A stretch of DNA of 64,000 bases from Microbulbifer sp. MKSA007 (GCA_032615215.1 CP128433.1:2997501-3061500), one strand, 5' to 3'. Counted from the stretch's first letter, positions 1-8,971 are shown. Numbers and translations: made by a program. Notes: a model not told the origin generated them from the letters alone.

Positions 1-36
1 GTACGTTATAGGGGCTACAAATTTGGCTGGATAATT

Positions 37-1401
37 ATGCAGGACTGGGTCAGGGACGAAGTGAAAAATCAGGTTATGGGTGATACACGATTGAATAAGC
101 GCTTGTCCAATATTCTCAGTAATTTAAGTTCCGACCCAAAGGGTAGCATTCCCTGTGCAAACAAGTCTTGGGCAGAAACCTTTGCAGCCTATCGATTTAT
201 CGAAAATGATAAAGTCAGCTTTGACTCCATTATGAGTGGCCATAAATCAGCCACTCTTGAAAGAATCAAGGTTCAGCCAGTTGTTCTTATCCCTCAGGAT
301 ACCACTTTCCTAAATTTTGCTACCGATTTAGAAAGCAAAGAAATGGGAACACTCCGACGCAAAGAGACTAATCAGCAGCTCCTACATACGTCTATCGCTA
401 TAACACCATCCAGAGATAATCTGGGCATTATTGAGGGTAGCATGTGGCAGCGAGATAAAGAATCTAGTGCTAATTCTCGCTATACCAAGTCGATACAAGA
501 TAAAGAGAGTCGACGCTGGTTAGACCATTATGAATCAGCTTGTGAGATACAAGAGCGCTGCCCTGAAACCACGATTGTGAGCATCGCGGATAGAGAGGGG
601 GATATTCATGAGTGGTTTCAATTAGCTGAAGATCAAAATGAACAGCGGCGTGCAAGCTATATTGTTCGAGCCAAGGCTAATCGTAGTTTAGAGATCGAAG
701 GAGAAGATACGACTTTACTTTGGGACTATATGACCAAGCAGAAGTCCATCGGGAAATACTCAGTAGGTATCCCCAAAAGGAATGGACAGCCAGAAAGGGA
801 AGCTAAGGTCAGTGTATCCATTGCAGAAGTAAGATTGCAGGGAAAAGGAAAATCAAAGCGACCTCTTTCTCTCTACGCAGTCTTTGCTAAGGAATTAAGC
901 CCACCAGAAGGGGAAAAAGGTATTGAATGGATGCTGCTGACCGATCTTGCAGTTGAGGACTTTAAGCAAGCGAGGATCATTATTGAGTGGTATCGAAGTC
1001 GATGGGAAATTGAAACCTATTTCCGAGTGGTGAAAGGCGGATGCCAGATAGAAAGTAATCGCTTTAGAACCGAGCAGCGAATGCTGAACTGTATTGCAAT
1101 CTATATGATTATTGGGTGGCGTCTACACTCCATGACAACACGGGCACGAACGCTTCCTGATACGTCGTGTACGGAAATCTACTCTGAAAAAGAGTGGCGT
1201 ATGATATGGATAATGCAAGCTAAAACCTCCCCACCAAATGAAGCTCCAAGTATGAGAGCTATAACGCGTATGCTGGCAGGACTTGGAGGCTTTCTGGGGC
1301 GGAGCGGCGATGGTGAGCCTGGAGTTAAAACCGTTTGGCAGGGGTACACTAAACTTCTCCATTATATGGAGGCAGCAGAGGCTTTAAATGGACTTAAATG
1401 A
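37..1401 (+). CDS. IS4 family (Tn5/IS50-type) transposase
   Basis: This 454-residue DDE transposase cuts and rejoins the ends of its own element. D88 (in PQDTT) and D185 (in ADREGD) are the first two acidic residues. The YREK signature is complete, with Y319, R322, E326 and K333, the same numbering as I recall for Tn5 transposase. Length is close to the Tn5 enzyme (476 residues) and the reading frame is intact, so the enzyme may be active. The stop codon lies inside the right terminal repeat of the element, a compact arrangement typical of this family. The start is the first ATG of the frame. I see no strong ribosome site in the short upstream sequence. Confidence 0.9.
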   Translation: MQDWVRDEVKNQVMGDTRLNKRLSNILSNLSSDPKGSIPCANKSWAETFAAYRFIENDKVSFDSIMSGHKSATLERIKVQPVVLIPQDTTFLNFATDLESKEMGTLRRKETNQQLLHTSIAITPSRDNLGIIEGSMWQRDKESSANSRYTKSIQDKESRRWLDHYESACEIQERCPETTIVSIADREGDIHEWFQLAEDQNEQRRASYIVRAKANRSLEIEGEDTTLLWDYMTKQKSIGKYSVGIPKRNGQPEREAKVSVSIAEVRLQGKGKSKRPLSLYAVFAKELSPPEGEKGIEWMLLTDLAVEDFKQARIIIEWYRSRWEIETYFRVVKGGCQIESNRFRTEQRMLNCIAIYMIIGWRLHSMTTRARTLPDTSCTEIYSEKEWRMIWIMQAKTSPPNEAPSMRAITRMLAGLGGFLGRSGDGEPGVKTVWQGYTKLLHYMEAAEALNGLK

Positions 1402-1417
1402 TGTGTATAAAACACAG
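1399..1417. repeat. Right terminal repeat of the IS50-like element
   Basis: These 19 bases end in CACAG and contain TGTGTATAA. They align with the inverted IS50 outer end at 13 of 19 positions. They overlap the last codon of the transposase gene. Confidence 0.5.
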
Positions 1418-1508
1418 CCATAGCGTCAACCTCATTTCAGCGACGTTCTGAAAGAGAGGCGGTGTGACATTTACAGTAAACACCGCCAACACCCTACATT
1501 TTCTAAAC

Positions 1509-1892
1509 CTACGTCAAAGCTGCACGACGGAAGTTGTACACAGCCACCTGAGACAGAATAAATAGTGTAAATGTCACTACCAAGCCAGTCAGCATTACTG
1601 GCTCGTAGCCCTCAACCAATACAGAAATAAGCCGCGAAGAACCATTAAATAGAAAGTACATCGAGGCAGGAAGTATTAATAACCACTCTTTGCGAAAGGC
1701 ACCAATTGCCGTAATGATCGCTAAGCTAAGCGTGGGGGCACCGAGAGTACGTAGGTTAGTGAAACCGTAGTTAGTTGTGGCATCAAACCCTGCTGGACCA
1801 TTAATAACTTCAGGGAAAAGCATGGTCACTAAGCCAGCCGAACCCAATATAAGTACAAATATACCGGAAAGTAATTGTGCGAAACGAATCAT
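1509..1892 (-). CDS. Small four-helix membrane protein, DUF4345-like
   Basis: The product is about 127 residues with four hydrophobic segments and short loops, an integral inner-membrane protein. The pattern, with an N-terminal MIRFAQLLSG helix, a central NLRTLG loop and a final FILSQVAVYN helix, resembles DUF4345-type proteins of unknown function. A longer frame opens at 1964, but the extra 24 residues are polar and unlike the family, so I choose the ATG at 1892. Only a weak GGAA ribosome site precedes it. The gene lies downstream of an AraC-type regulator gene on the same strand, an arrangement often seen for small regulated membrane proteins. Function is unknown. Confidence 0.6.
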   Translation of the reverse strand: MIRFAQLLSGIFVLILGSAGLVTMLFPEVINGPAGFDATTNYGFTNLRTLGAPTLSLAIITAIGAFRKEWLLILPASMYFLFNGSSRLISVLVEGYEPVMLTGLVVTFTLFILSQVAVYNFRRAALT

Positions 1893-2031
1893 ATTAAATA
1901 TTCCATTTGGTTGATTAAATGAACAGAATGAGAACTCAAAGATCTCTAAGAAATTCCTTATCATCTCTGCGAGACCTCAACAGGCCCTTAGCTCGGATAA
2001 CAGACCAAGGCAGTGCTACTAATTGACTGTA

Positions 2032-2349
2032 TCAAGTTTCACTATTTTTGATTGCACAGGGGGCAGAGTGATTAGCCTTCAGGCTTCCAGCAAACATCAG
2101 CAAGTAATGAAAAGTGACTGGTTTATAGTCTTCAGCGGTATCAGCTATAGTTCGCCCTAGGAGGGTTCTAATCAAACCACCAGGACGATAACTAATGCTC
2201 GTCGGGCTAAACGCAAAACCAACATCACCATTAGCACCAGCAATGAGCATGTATTCATTCTTTAGCCCCTCAGTAACAAGAGGGTTTAAATATAACGACA
2301 TATCGTGAGAAAAGTACGCTGTTAAGACAAGGACTAGATTAACCAGCAA
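2032..2349 (-). CDS. Unrecognised short reading frame, probably a gene remnant
   Basis: This 105-residue frame has no ATG start: it opens with TTG CTG shortly after an in-frame stop. The middle part (LIAGANGDVGFAF, then GGLIRTLLGRTIAD) reads like real protein, but I cannot place it in a family. It sits between the DUF4345-like gene and the frameshifted AraC gene, so it may be the decayed remainder of that regulator's target. No signal peptide or catalytic motif is evident. It could also be a chance frame. Confidence 0.3.
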   Translation of the reverse strand: MLVNLVLVLTAYFSHDMSLYLNPLVTEGLKNEYMLIAGANGDVGFAFSPTSISYRPGGLIRTLLGRTIADTAEDYKPVTFHYLLMFAGSLKANHSAPCAIKNSET

Positions 2350-2396
2350 GCCAACACTTTACTTGGAACATCCAGTCAAGGATTTGTACAAATCCG

Positions 2397-3283
2397 TCAA
2401 ATCGCCTTTTTACGCATTTGGGAAGGGGCTACTTGATAGTGCTGTTTGAACACCCGGGAGAAGTAACTGAGCTCGTCAAAACCACACTCCAAAGCAACCT
2501 CAGTCAGGCTAAGATCGCTATTGAGAATCAACTGTTGTGCTTTCTCCATCCGTTTTGCGGTAATATATTTCGTAGCACTAATGCCATAGACTTGCTTAAA
2601 TTTACGAGTAAATGTTGACTCGCTCATATGGCATAGAAAAGCTAGATCCGCCAGTTTCAGAGGGGTGTATAAGTGAGCTTGCACCACTTCCTGTAGTTTA
2701 GGTTGTTGCCTGATGAACAACTGCCCCAACATCTTCGCAACTCTTCCACTACGATCAAGTCTGGGGATAAGCTCTACTAATTCTCGAACCTTTAATACCA
2801 CCAGTGGCTCACTGAATACTTCTGGCTGCTGGATATAGTCAATTATGCTACGCATATAATTGGAGAACAGTACAGATTCCTGCAGGCGCTCAGCCGAGGG
2901 GGCTGATTATTGGACTTATTATCCGCCTTAACAGAAGCCCTACTTTCGCCATTATTACCAAAGGCATCAGGCATACCACTTGGGTAGAGTCGCTGTAATA
3001 GCTCTGACGTTAGCCGAAAACCGATGAAATTAATTTCATTGTTTAGTCCATCTTCATGCCACTGATTAATAAAATTATCTGTCTTCATTAGCACAGTGGC
3101 ACCTGGGCTCAAGGTAAGGGTTTCATCACCGCAAACCAGGGTTGAACAGCCACTGATAACGTAAACCAACCTTGCCTCATCAACCAAACGGTCTTGATAA
3201 CTTAACGGTGCCCTGAATTTACGCTGACCAATTACCATTTTCCCTTGTATTTTAAATACAACTGATTCTTCACTATCTGGCAT
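2397..3283 (-). pseudogene. AraC family transcriptional regulator, split by a one-base frameshift
   Basis: Two overlapping frames together make one AraC-type regulator of about 295 residues. The upstream frame (3283 to about 2900) carries the cupin-like effector-binding domain. The downstream frame carries the double helix-turn-helix domain, including CHMSESTFTRKFKQVYG and FDELSYFSRVFKQHY. Adding one C in the run of five C on the coding strand near 2902-2906 joins them and gives a natural sequence, PPSAERLQESVLFSNYMRS. The upstream frame alone ends in an unrelated tail shortly after this point. This is either a genuine inactivating deletion or a homopolymer sequencing error. Neighbouring genes downstream on the same strand are possible targets. 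Confidence 0.75.
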
Positions 3284-3496
3284 AAATTATTATCTTTATC
3301 AGGGACCTAGTCATTTGCAATAAAACATGAAGCATATCAACTTTTCAATCAGAGAAAACGACCAATCAGAAGTGATTGCCATAGCTTCTCTGACAGGGGA
3401 CCAAGTTAAATCCAGGGACTATAAAGAACATGCTCTACAAAGAATCTTCTAAACCTAAGAGACTCAAAAGCCTCAGAAAGGAATAAAACAACTTAA

Positions 3497-3592
3497 GGAG
3501 CCACTGAACAACTTCGTGATACCTCTGGCATGCAGAGCGGTACAGTCAAGGCGCTGCTTCGCAGGAATGTCTAGACCTCTCAAGAAGTTGTT
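3497..3592. repeat. Short dispersed element with terminal inverted repeats, copy 1
   Basis: AACAACTTC at 3507-3515 is exactly inverted as GAAGTTGTT at 3584-3592. The first 35 bases (GAGCC, CTGAA, AACT, CCTCTG) match the start of a second copy near 29637. The end abuts and touches the stop of the VOC gene. It resembles a miniature or solo end of an insertion element, with no coding capacity. The rest of the 3284-3590 gap shows nothing else recognisable. Confidence 0.5.
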
Positions 3593-3956
3593 ACACCACC
3601 GCGTTAACTTCCACCTTATTCCCTACTGGATCAAAAAATACCAATTGCCGTACATTGCGTCCGGGCACATCCATTAGGTGATTGGCGACTCCCAACGCAT
3701 CCAGACGCTGCTTAACCGGCTCAAGCGCATCTGTACGGAAAGCTATGTGATCCAGGTAGGGTTTCTCAGGCTGGTCACCACTCACCTCACCGTCTATTAA
3801 ATGCAAAATAGCCCTACCACTGCCATAGAGCCAAAATCCATTACGCTTGAAATTTGGCCTCTCACCCTCGGTCAGACCGAGAACCTGGGCATAGAAGTCC
3901 CGTACCCGCTTTAGGGTTTCCATAGGAGCAGTAATATTGACGTGGTCGAGTTCCAT
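3591..3956 (-). CDS. VOC (glyoxalase/bleomycin resistance) family protein
   Basis: This 121-residue single-domain vicinal-oxygen-chelate protein has the beta-alpha-beta-beta-beta repeat twice. Likely metal ligands are H5 (LDHVN), H52 (AILHL), H70 (LDHIAF) and E116 (NKVEV), the usual His/His/His/Glu type set. Related proteins include glyoxalase I-like enzymes and dioxygenases; the substrate cannot be read from the sequence. It follows the CaiB/BaiF CoA-transferase gene on the same strand after about 65 bases and may be co-transcribed. The start ATG at 3956 gives the expected N-terminus MELDHVNI. The stop codon lies inside the adjacent repeat element. Confidence 0.85.
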   Translation of the reverse strand: MELDHVNITAPMETLKRVRDFYAQVLGLTEGERPNFKRNGFWLYGSGRAILHLIDGEVSGDQPEKPYLDHIAFRTDALEPVKQRLDALGVANHLMDVPGRNVRQLVFFDPVGNKVEVNAVV

Positions 3957-4021
3957 CTGTTTTCCCTAATTTACAAGGCACATCCTTGTGCCTGATTATC
4001 AGCAAGTCATCTATCTATAAC

Positions 4022-5245
4022 TTACACAATACTCTTGTTCCGCAACTCTTCTACTTGCTCGTCACTTTTGCCAAGCATAGTCGCAATCACTTCCTCAGTG
4101 TGCTCACCCAATACTGGCGGCGCCTGGGTGTAGTCGAGTGCGGACTCGGAGAAGATTACAGGGTTGCGCACGGTCTTCACCTTTCCAGCTTCCGGATGAT
4201 CCTGCTCAACCACCATACCCCGGGCCTGTACTTGAGGATCAGCAAAAACCTCCTCCAATGTATTAATAGGCCCACAGGGAACATGAGCATCACTAAGATG
4301 CTGGAGCCACCAAGCGGAATCGCGCTTACGAGTCGCAGCTTCAATCTGAGGCACCAATTCTTCACGGGCCATTACCCGCGCTGAGTTAGTCCCGTAGGCA
4401 GGATTTTCTGCCAGTTCTTCTACGCCCGCGATTCCGCAGAAGCGTTTAAACTGGTCATCATTACCCACTGCCAACATAAAATAGCCATCTTTTGAAGGGA
4501 CTGCCTGGTAGGGGACTATATTGGGATGGCCGGTACCCTGTCGCTCAGGGCTTTTACCAGAGGTAAGGTAATTTTGGGCTTGGTTAGCCAACCATGAAAC
4601 CTGGGTATCCAATAAGGCGAGGTCAATATGCTGGCCAACACCCGTATGCTGCCGGTGAACAATAGCTGCCAATACAGAAGATACCGCGTACATCCCTGTC
4701 ATCAGGTCGGCTACGGCCACCCCCACCTTTTGCGGGCCCGCACCCGGTTGCCCTTCCGGCACACCGGTAATACTCATCAGACCACCCATTCCCTGGATCA
4801 TCGCATCATAGCCTGCTCGATTTTTGTACGGGCCAGTTTGTCCAAAACCTGTAATCGAGCAGTAGATAACACCAGGATTGATCGCCTTGATGGACTCATA
4901 ATCCAGGCCGTACTTTTTCAACCCATCTACTTTGTAGTTTTCAAGAAGAATATCGCATCGGGCTGCCATCTCCTTGATCAAGGCCTGGCCATCTTCAGTA
5001 GTGATATCTACGGTAACTGATTTTTTTCCGCGATTGGCACTTAGGTAGTAAGCGGCATCAGCAGTGTCATTTCCCTTCTCATCCTTTAGGTAGGGAGGAC
5101 CCCAGTGGCGAGTGTCATCCCCTCGTTCCGGGCGCTCTACTTTAATAACCTCAGCCCCAAAATCAGCAAATACCTGCCCAGCCCAGGGTCCGGCGAGAAT
5201 ACGACTTAAATCGAGTACCTTTAAGTGTGCGAGTGGACCTGCCAT
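4022..5245 (-). CDS. CaiB/BaiF family (class III) CoA-transferase
   Basis: This 407-residue enzyme transfers coenzyme A between carboxylic acids through an aspartyl-CoA intermediate. The N-terminal Rossmann-like half begins LKVLDLSRILAGPWAGQ, a hallmark of the family. D180 in VAVADLMTGMYA is the expected catalytic aspartate, equivalent to D169 of formyl-CoA transferase. SANRGKKSVTVD and GYDAMIQGMGGLMS are further conserved blocks. Length is normal. Neighbours are a downstream VOC protein and an upstream divergent DUF962 gene. The substrate cannot be told; family members act on formyl-, carnitine-, succinyl- or branched acyl-CoA. Confidence 0.9.
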   Translation of the reverse strand: MAGPLAHLKVLDLSRILAGPWAGQVFADFGAEVIKVERPERGDDTRHWGPPYLKDEKGNDTADAAYYLSANRGKKSVTVDITTEDGQALIKEMAARCDILLENYKVDGLKKYGLDYESIKAINPGVIYCSITGFGQTGPYKNRAGYDAMIQGMGGLMSITGVPEGQPGAGPQKVGVAVADLMTGMYAVSSVLAAIVHRQHTGVGQHIDLALLDTQVSWLANQAQNYLTSGKSPERQGTGHPNIVPYQAVPSKDGYFMLAVGNDDQFKRFCGIAGVEELAENPAYGTNSARVMAREELVPQIEAATRKRDSAWWLQHLSDAHVPCGPINTLEEVFADPQVQARGMVVEQDHPEAGKVKTVRNPVIFSESALDYTQAPPVLGEHTEEVIATMLGKSDEQVEELRNKSIV

Positions 5246-5385
5246 AACTTCCTCATATCGCTTACTTGCGGGTTAACCGCATATTTTTGCGGCAGCCTAA
5301 CAGATAATTTGTGCCCGTGCTTTGATTGGCCGGGTTAGGTATTCGTCATATACTTTACTGCGCAATAAAAATAAGGAGGCACAGC

Positions 5386-5703
5386 ATGGCCGCAATAGAA
5401 GCGCAAAAATTTGAATCTTTTCGCGAGTTTTATCCATTCTACTTACAGGAACATAGCAACCTCACCTGTCGTCGGCTGCACTTCTTTGGTACCAGTCTGG
5501 TGTTCGCGACAATAATTGCGGCTGTAGTAACTTCCAATATGTTGTGGCTGGCAGTTACTCCTGTCGCGGGCTACGGGTTTGCATGGATCGGGCACTTTTT
5601 CTTTGAAAACAACCGCCCGGCAACCTTTAAGTATCCGTTCTACAGTTTTATCGGGGACTTTGTTATGTTTAAAGATATGCTGATCGGGCGAATCGACCGC
5701 TAA
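5386..5703 (+). CDS. DUF962 / Mpo1-like membrane protein
   Basis: The product is 105 residues if started at the ATG at 5386, which is preceded by AAGGAGG at 5373-5379. An upstream ATG at 5326 would add 20 atypical residues and is not used. Conserved DUF962 blocks are visible: HSNLTCRRLHFFGT near residues 23-36, a hydrophobic hairpin, and GHFFFENNRPATFKYP followed by FIGDFVMFKDM. The yeast relative Mpo1 is a dioxygenase of fatty-acid metabolism in the membrane; bacterial members are uncharacterised, so this role is only a family hint. It is convergent with the tyrR-type gene, five bases apart. Confidence 0.85.
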   Translation: MAAIEAQKFESFREFYPFYLQEHSNLTCRRLHFFGTSLVFATIIAAVVTSNMLWLAVTPVAGYGFAWIGHFFFENNRPATFKYPFYSFIGDFVMFKDMLIGRIDR

Positions 5704-5708
5704 ACAAA

Positions 5709-7136
5709 CTATTTTTTATTGGCCGACAAACCGTATTTCCGCAATTTGTTGGCCACAGCGGTATGAGAAATACCCAGCTCCTTAGCCAGCTCCCTGGTTG
5801 AGGAGTGACCTTTGATAATGTCCGACAGCAACGCCCTCTCCAGTTGCTCCATGATTTCCTTATAGGTAAGTCCACGGCTCCAGTCCCGCCAGGGAAGTTC
5901 CGCCTTAACCATTAAATCCGGCACATCCGCACAACTGATCGACGCCGCCCCTCTAATCAAGCATTGACTGGATGCGGCCATTAAATAGTCCCTGAGGCCG
6001 TTGAAGTTATCCGGCCAGTCATGGAGTTTGATCAACTCCATCACCTCGCTATCAAAATTGAGCTCACTAGCCTCTGGAGACTCCTGGCGCATCAAAGTAC
6101 TGGCATAGCGCGGCAGAACCGGTCGCATATTTCGCAACGGGGGCAAGGACATCGCTAACGACGAAAAGAGCTGCGCAAGTGGCGGCGCAATAGATTCCCT
6201 ATCAATAGCGGTGGCCACCAATCTCAGCGATGCCGGCAAATTGCGGAGTTTTCTCAATAAATCAACTTGAGCTTCTGTTTTGAGAGTATGTATATCCTCA
6301 AGAATCAAAGTACCCGTTCGACGAAGATGTGAAGGCAGCTGCATAGTGCTGTCACGGGGGATAATTCGATAGCAATCAGCCCTTGAGGCCGATGGGGAGA
6401 GGTAATGCACCGCACAGGCAAACGTTGTCTTTCCTGTGCCCCGCTCACCCAGTATCAACAGAGGTGCACTGAGTTCAGATAAGTCCTGTAACTGGAGGCA
6501 ACTCCTTCGACGCAAATCAAAATCCCACAACACCATCGGTCTTGGCAGCTCAGTGACAAACTCGCTGCTATCCCAAGGCTGTAAACGCAGTACCGCCCCA
6601 GCCAGTGAGTCAACCGCTCCGGGATTTCCCTCCAGAGTGATCGGGGACCAGTCCACACGAAAACTCTGCCCCCTTACCACCAGAGGCAGTCCGTAGCGAG
6701 GCACTGCAAAATCCCGCAGCAATTCTGCGACCTGCATAAGCGGCAGGAATCTCTGCAGCTGTAGACCAGGCACCTTGTCCAAGCTCACACCGAAAGCCCT
6801 TGCCGCTGCCAGATTGGCAGCGACCACCCTGCCCTCGCGATCCACACTAAGAACCGGATCAGTCACATGACTCAGCAAAGTGTCCAACTCGAAATGACGT
6901 CGCTCCAGAGGCAATAGAGAGATCCTCCGCACCCGCTTAACTCCAGGAACCTGGTGCAGGGACTTCTCGATAGTCTGGTATTGAGTGGCAAGCATCCCGG
7001 GCGCTATCAGATAGACCTTATCTCCACTGTCACCCCCGAGCTCACCAGAGGTCACATTTATCCGATATTTTCCGAAAATTTGCATTATTTCGTGCAAAAT
7101 GCCGACACGATTTGCACAAGTAATCTCTACCCGCAC
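5709..7136 (-). CDS. phhR: TyrR/PhhR-type aromatic amino acid regulator
   Basis: A 475-residue DNA-binding regulator of aromatic amino acid metabolism. Domains in order: an ACT domain starting VRVEITCANRVGI, a PAS domain around residues 80-180 (LSVDREGRVVAANLAA), an AAA+ sigma54-interaction-like ATPase with GERGTGKTTFA as Walker A, and a C-terminal Fis/TyrR helix-turn-helix (RELAKELGISHTAVANKL). As in TyrR, the GAFTGA loop for sigma54 contact is not visible. I choose GTG at 7136 rather than the ATG at 7229: the GTG gives the family N-terminus, has AGGTGAG just upstream, and leaves the exact TyrR box at 7146-7163 outside the coding region. It is divergent from phhA, its likely target. Confidence 0.88.
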   Translation of the reverse strand: MRVEITCANRVGILHEIMQIFGKYRINVTSGELGGDSGDKVYLIAPGMLATQYQTIEKSLHQVPGVKRVRRISLLPLERRHFELDTLLSHVTDPVLSVDREGRVVAANLAAARAFGVSLDKVPGLQLQRFLPLMQVAELLRDFAVPRYGLPLVVRGQSFRVDWSPITLEGNPGAVDSLAGAVLRLQPWDSSEFVTELPRPMVLWDFDLRRRSCLQLQDLSELSAPLLILGERGTGKTTFACAVHYLSPSASRADCYRIIPRDSTMQLPSHLRRTGTLILEDIHTLKTEAQVDLLRKLRNLPASLRLVATAIDRESIAPPLAQLFSSLAMSLPPLRNMRPVLPRYASTLMRQESPEASELNFDSEVMELIKLHDWPDNFNGLRDYLMAASSQCLIRGAASISCADVPDLMVKAELPWRDWSRGLTYKEIMEQLERALLSDIIKGHSSTRELAKELGISHTAVANKLRKYGLSANKK

Positions 7137-7145
7137 AGCCTCACC

Positions 7146-7163
7146 TGTAAAGAAATGTTTACA
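7146..7163. promoter_or_regulatory. TyrR box, exact match to consensus
   Basis: TGTAAA, six bases, then TTTACA form a perfect TyrR/PhhR operator. The box lies 10 bases upstream of the chosen GTG start of the regulator and abuts its ribosome-binding site. It sits in the region shared with the divergent phhA gene, about 170 bases from the phhA start. This suggests autoregulation of the regulator, and perhaps activation of phhA. The sequence is seen directly; the regulatory direction is inferred. Confidence 0.8.
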
Positions 7164-7332
7164 GAAAGTGTAATTTGAACTACCCGGAAGACGCAATAGC
7201 TCGCCGCTACCTCTCCCCACCAAGGGCACGCCTAGCTAAAAATAGAGGTCGAAACATAACAACAACAGGTTCAGCGGCAGGTGCTGGGCACTGGGAATCA
7301 GCGAGAGCTACCGAGCCGCAGGAGAGACATTC

Positions 7333-8136
7333 ATGAAGAAAGAAGCAAAGAAGGCAAGCAAGTACGTTGCCCGTGAGCCCAATGAAGACGGCTTTATCGA
7401 GTATACCGACCTTGAACACCAAACTTGGCAGCGTCTGATTGAACGCCAACTGGATGTCTTACCTGGCCGCGCCTGCGATGAATATATGCACGGCCTGGAG
7501 CTGTTGGACCTACCGAAAGACCGTATCCCCCAGCTCGAGGAAATCTCCAGCGTGCTGCGCAGGGAAACTGGCTGGGAAGTCGCCCGGGTTCCCGCCCTTA
7601 TCGGCTTCGAAACCTTTTTCGGTCTTCTAGCGGATCGCAAATTCCCAGTTGCTACCTTTATACGCACTCCCGAAGAGTTTGATTATCTGCAGGAACCGGA
7701 CATCTTCCACGAAATTTTTGGCCACTGCGCCATGCTCACCAACCCAGCATTTGCAAACTTCACGCAAAAATACGGACAACTGGGCCTTAAAGCCTCGCCT
7801 AAAGAGCGCGCCTATTTAGCCCGCCTCTATTGGTTTACAGTGGAGTTCGGCCTGCTGAACACCGACGATGGTTTGCGCATTTACGGTGGCGGCATTCTGT
7901 CTTCCCCGAAAGAGACACTCTACGCACTGAGTCACCAACCAGAGCGCTACGATTTAGACGCGGTTACCGCACTGCGCACCCCATATCGCATCGATATTGT
8001 TCAACCCATTTACTATGTTCTCAACAGCTTGCAACAGCTGCAGGAACTGACAGAAATTGACCTGATGGCCAAGGTCCGCGAGGCCATTGAGCTGGGACTA
8101 TTCGAACCCCGCTTCCCACCCAAAGACGCAGCCTGA
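7333..8136 (+). CDS. phhA: Phenylalanine 4-monooxygenase
   Basis: This 267-residue non-haem iron hydroxylase converts phenylalanine to tyrosine using tetrahydropterin and oxygen. The iron ligands are H126 and H131 in FHEIFGHCAML and E171 in FTVEFGL, the standard two-histidine/one-glutamate facial triad. RVPALIGFETFFGLLADRKF is a conserved bacterial segment. There is no N-terminal regulatory ACT domain, as usual for bacterial enzymes. AGGAGA lies seven bases before the ATG. No phhB (pterin-carbinolamine dehydratase) follows it. The divergent TyrR/PhhR gene and operator indicate induction by aromatic amino acids. A stem-loop lies 11 bases past the stop. Confidence 0.95.
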   Translation: MKKEAKKASKYVAREPNEDGFIEYTDLEHQTWQRLIERQLDVLPGRACDEYMHGLELLDLPKDRIPQLEEISSVLRRETGWEVARVPALIGFETFFGLLADRKFPVATFIRTPEEFDYLQEPDIFHEIFGHCAMLTNPAFANFTQKYGQLGLKASPKERAYLARLYWFTVEFGLLNTDDGLRIYGGGILSSPKETLYALSHQPERYDLDAVTALRTPYRIDIVQPIYYVLNSLQQLQELTEIDLMAKVREAIELGLFEPRFPPKDAA

Positions 8137-8147
8137 TCTGCATTCAA

Positions 8148-8174
8148 GATTGGGCGGCCAACTTCCGCCCAATC
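8148..8174 (+). terminator. Stem-loop after phhA
   Basis: GATTGGGCGG is followed by a seven-base loop and its exact complement CCGCCCAATC. This 10-bp GC-rich stem lies just downstream of phhA. No T run follows, so it is at best a weak intrinsic terminator or an mRNA-stabilising hairpin. Confidence 0.5.
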
Positions 8175-8404
8175 TCACCTCTGCTAAAAAGCTCCCCCAG
8201 AAGCGTTGCACATCTAGGGAAATTCCACTACCAGCACTCTCCCCCTGAGCCTATCGTATCTGCAGTAGGTGTGATGGTAGTTCGATGACTTTCATCCAAT
8301 AGCCCCCACACCCACTCGCCCAAATACCGTTAGGGGTAGCCAGGGAGGCAATGCAATCAGCGCAAGGACACAAAACCCCTACCTTATAGGGAGCGCATAG
8401 CACT

Positions 8405-8875
8405 ATGTCCTCACTTGACGCGATTGATAGAAAACTTCTTGCGATTCTGCAATCTGACGTCAGCCTTTCGATCGAGGAGCTGGCGGAGCGTGTGGGCCTG
8501 ACAAAAACCCCATGCTGGCGCAGGGTGCAGAAACTGGAAAAGAGCGGCATCATTCGACGCAAAGTCGCCTTGCTTAATGCCGAGATTTTAGGACTTCCGG
8601 TCTCAGTGTTTGCCCAGGTTAAAACTGACCAGCACACACCGGAGTGGGCCGACAACTTTGCCGAACATATGGCACAGTTGCCAGAGGTAGTGGCTTGCTA
8701 CCGTATGGCAGGCGACTACGATTACCTGTTGCGAGTGGTAGTTAGCGATATCACTGCCTATGACCGCTTTTACAAGGAGTTAATCCGGCATGTCGGCATT
8801 AGCGATATTGTCTCCAACTTTGCCTTGGAACAGATCAAAAGCACTACCGAGTTACCGATTCCATCCGGTGAGTAA
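8405..8875 (+). CDS. Lrp/AsnC family transcriptional regulator
   Basis: The 156-residue product is a typical Lrp-family protein. The N-terminal winged helix-turn-helix begins LDAIDRKLLAILQSD and includes EELAERVGLTKTPCWRRVQKLE. The C-terminal RAM/ACT-like sensing domain contains VVACYRMAGDYDYLLRV, the ligand-contact block. Such proteins form dimers to octamers and respond to amino acids. It lies downstream of phhA on the same strand with its own 268-base upstream region, so it could sense an amino acid linked to that pathway. The start at ATG 8405 has only a GGGAG-like site about 12 bases upstream. Confidence 0.93.
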   Translation: MSSLDAIDRKLLAILQSDVSLSIEELAERVGLTKTPCWRRVQKLEKSGIIRRKVALLNAEILGLPVSVFAQVKTDQHTPEWADNFAEHMAQLPEVVACYRMAGDYDYLLRVVVSDITAYDRFYKELIRHVGISDIVSNFALEQIKSTTELPIPSGE

Positions 8876-8971
8876 AGTCTCAGCGCAACCACTTGGTAGG
8901 CACATAGACCTTTCAGCTGTTCGCACATCTATGGATAATGGTTAAATCTCGCTCACACACAAGGATGGCCT

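Larger units (their letters stand above)
1..1417 (+). mobile_element. IS50-like IS4-family insertion sequence, left end outside window
   Basis: The element consists of one transposase gene and a recognisable right terminus. The 19 bases ending at 1417 match the reverse complement of the IS50/Tn5 outer end at about 13 of 19 positions, including the central TGTGTATAA. No matching left inverted repeat is visible in the 36 bases before the transposase start, so the left terminus lies upstream of the window. The right-end boundary is inferred from this similarity alone. A target duplication cannot be checked. Confidence 0.6.
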
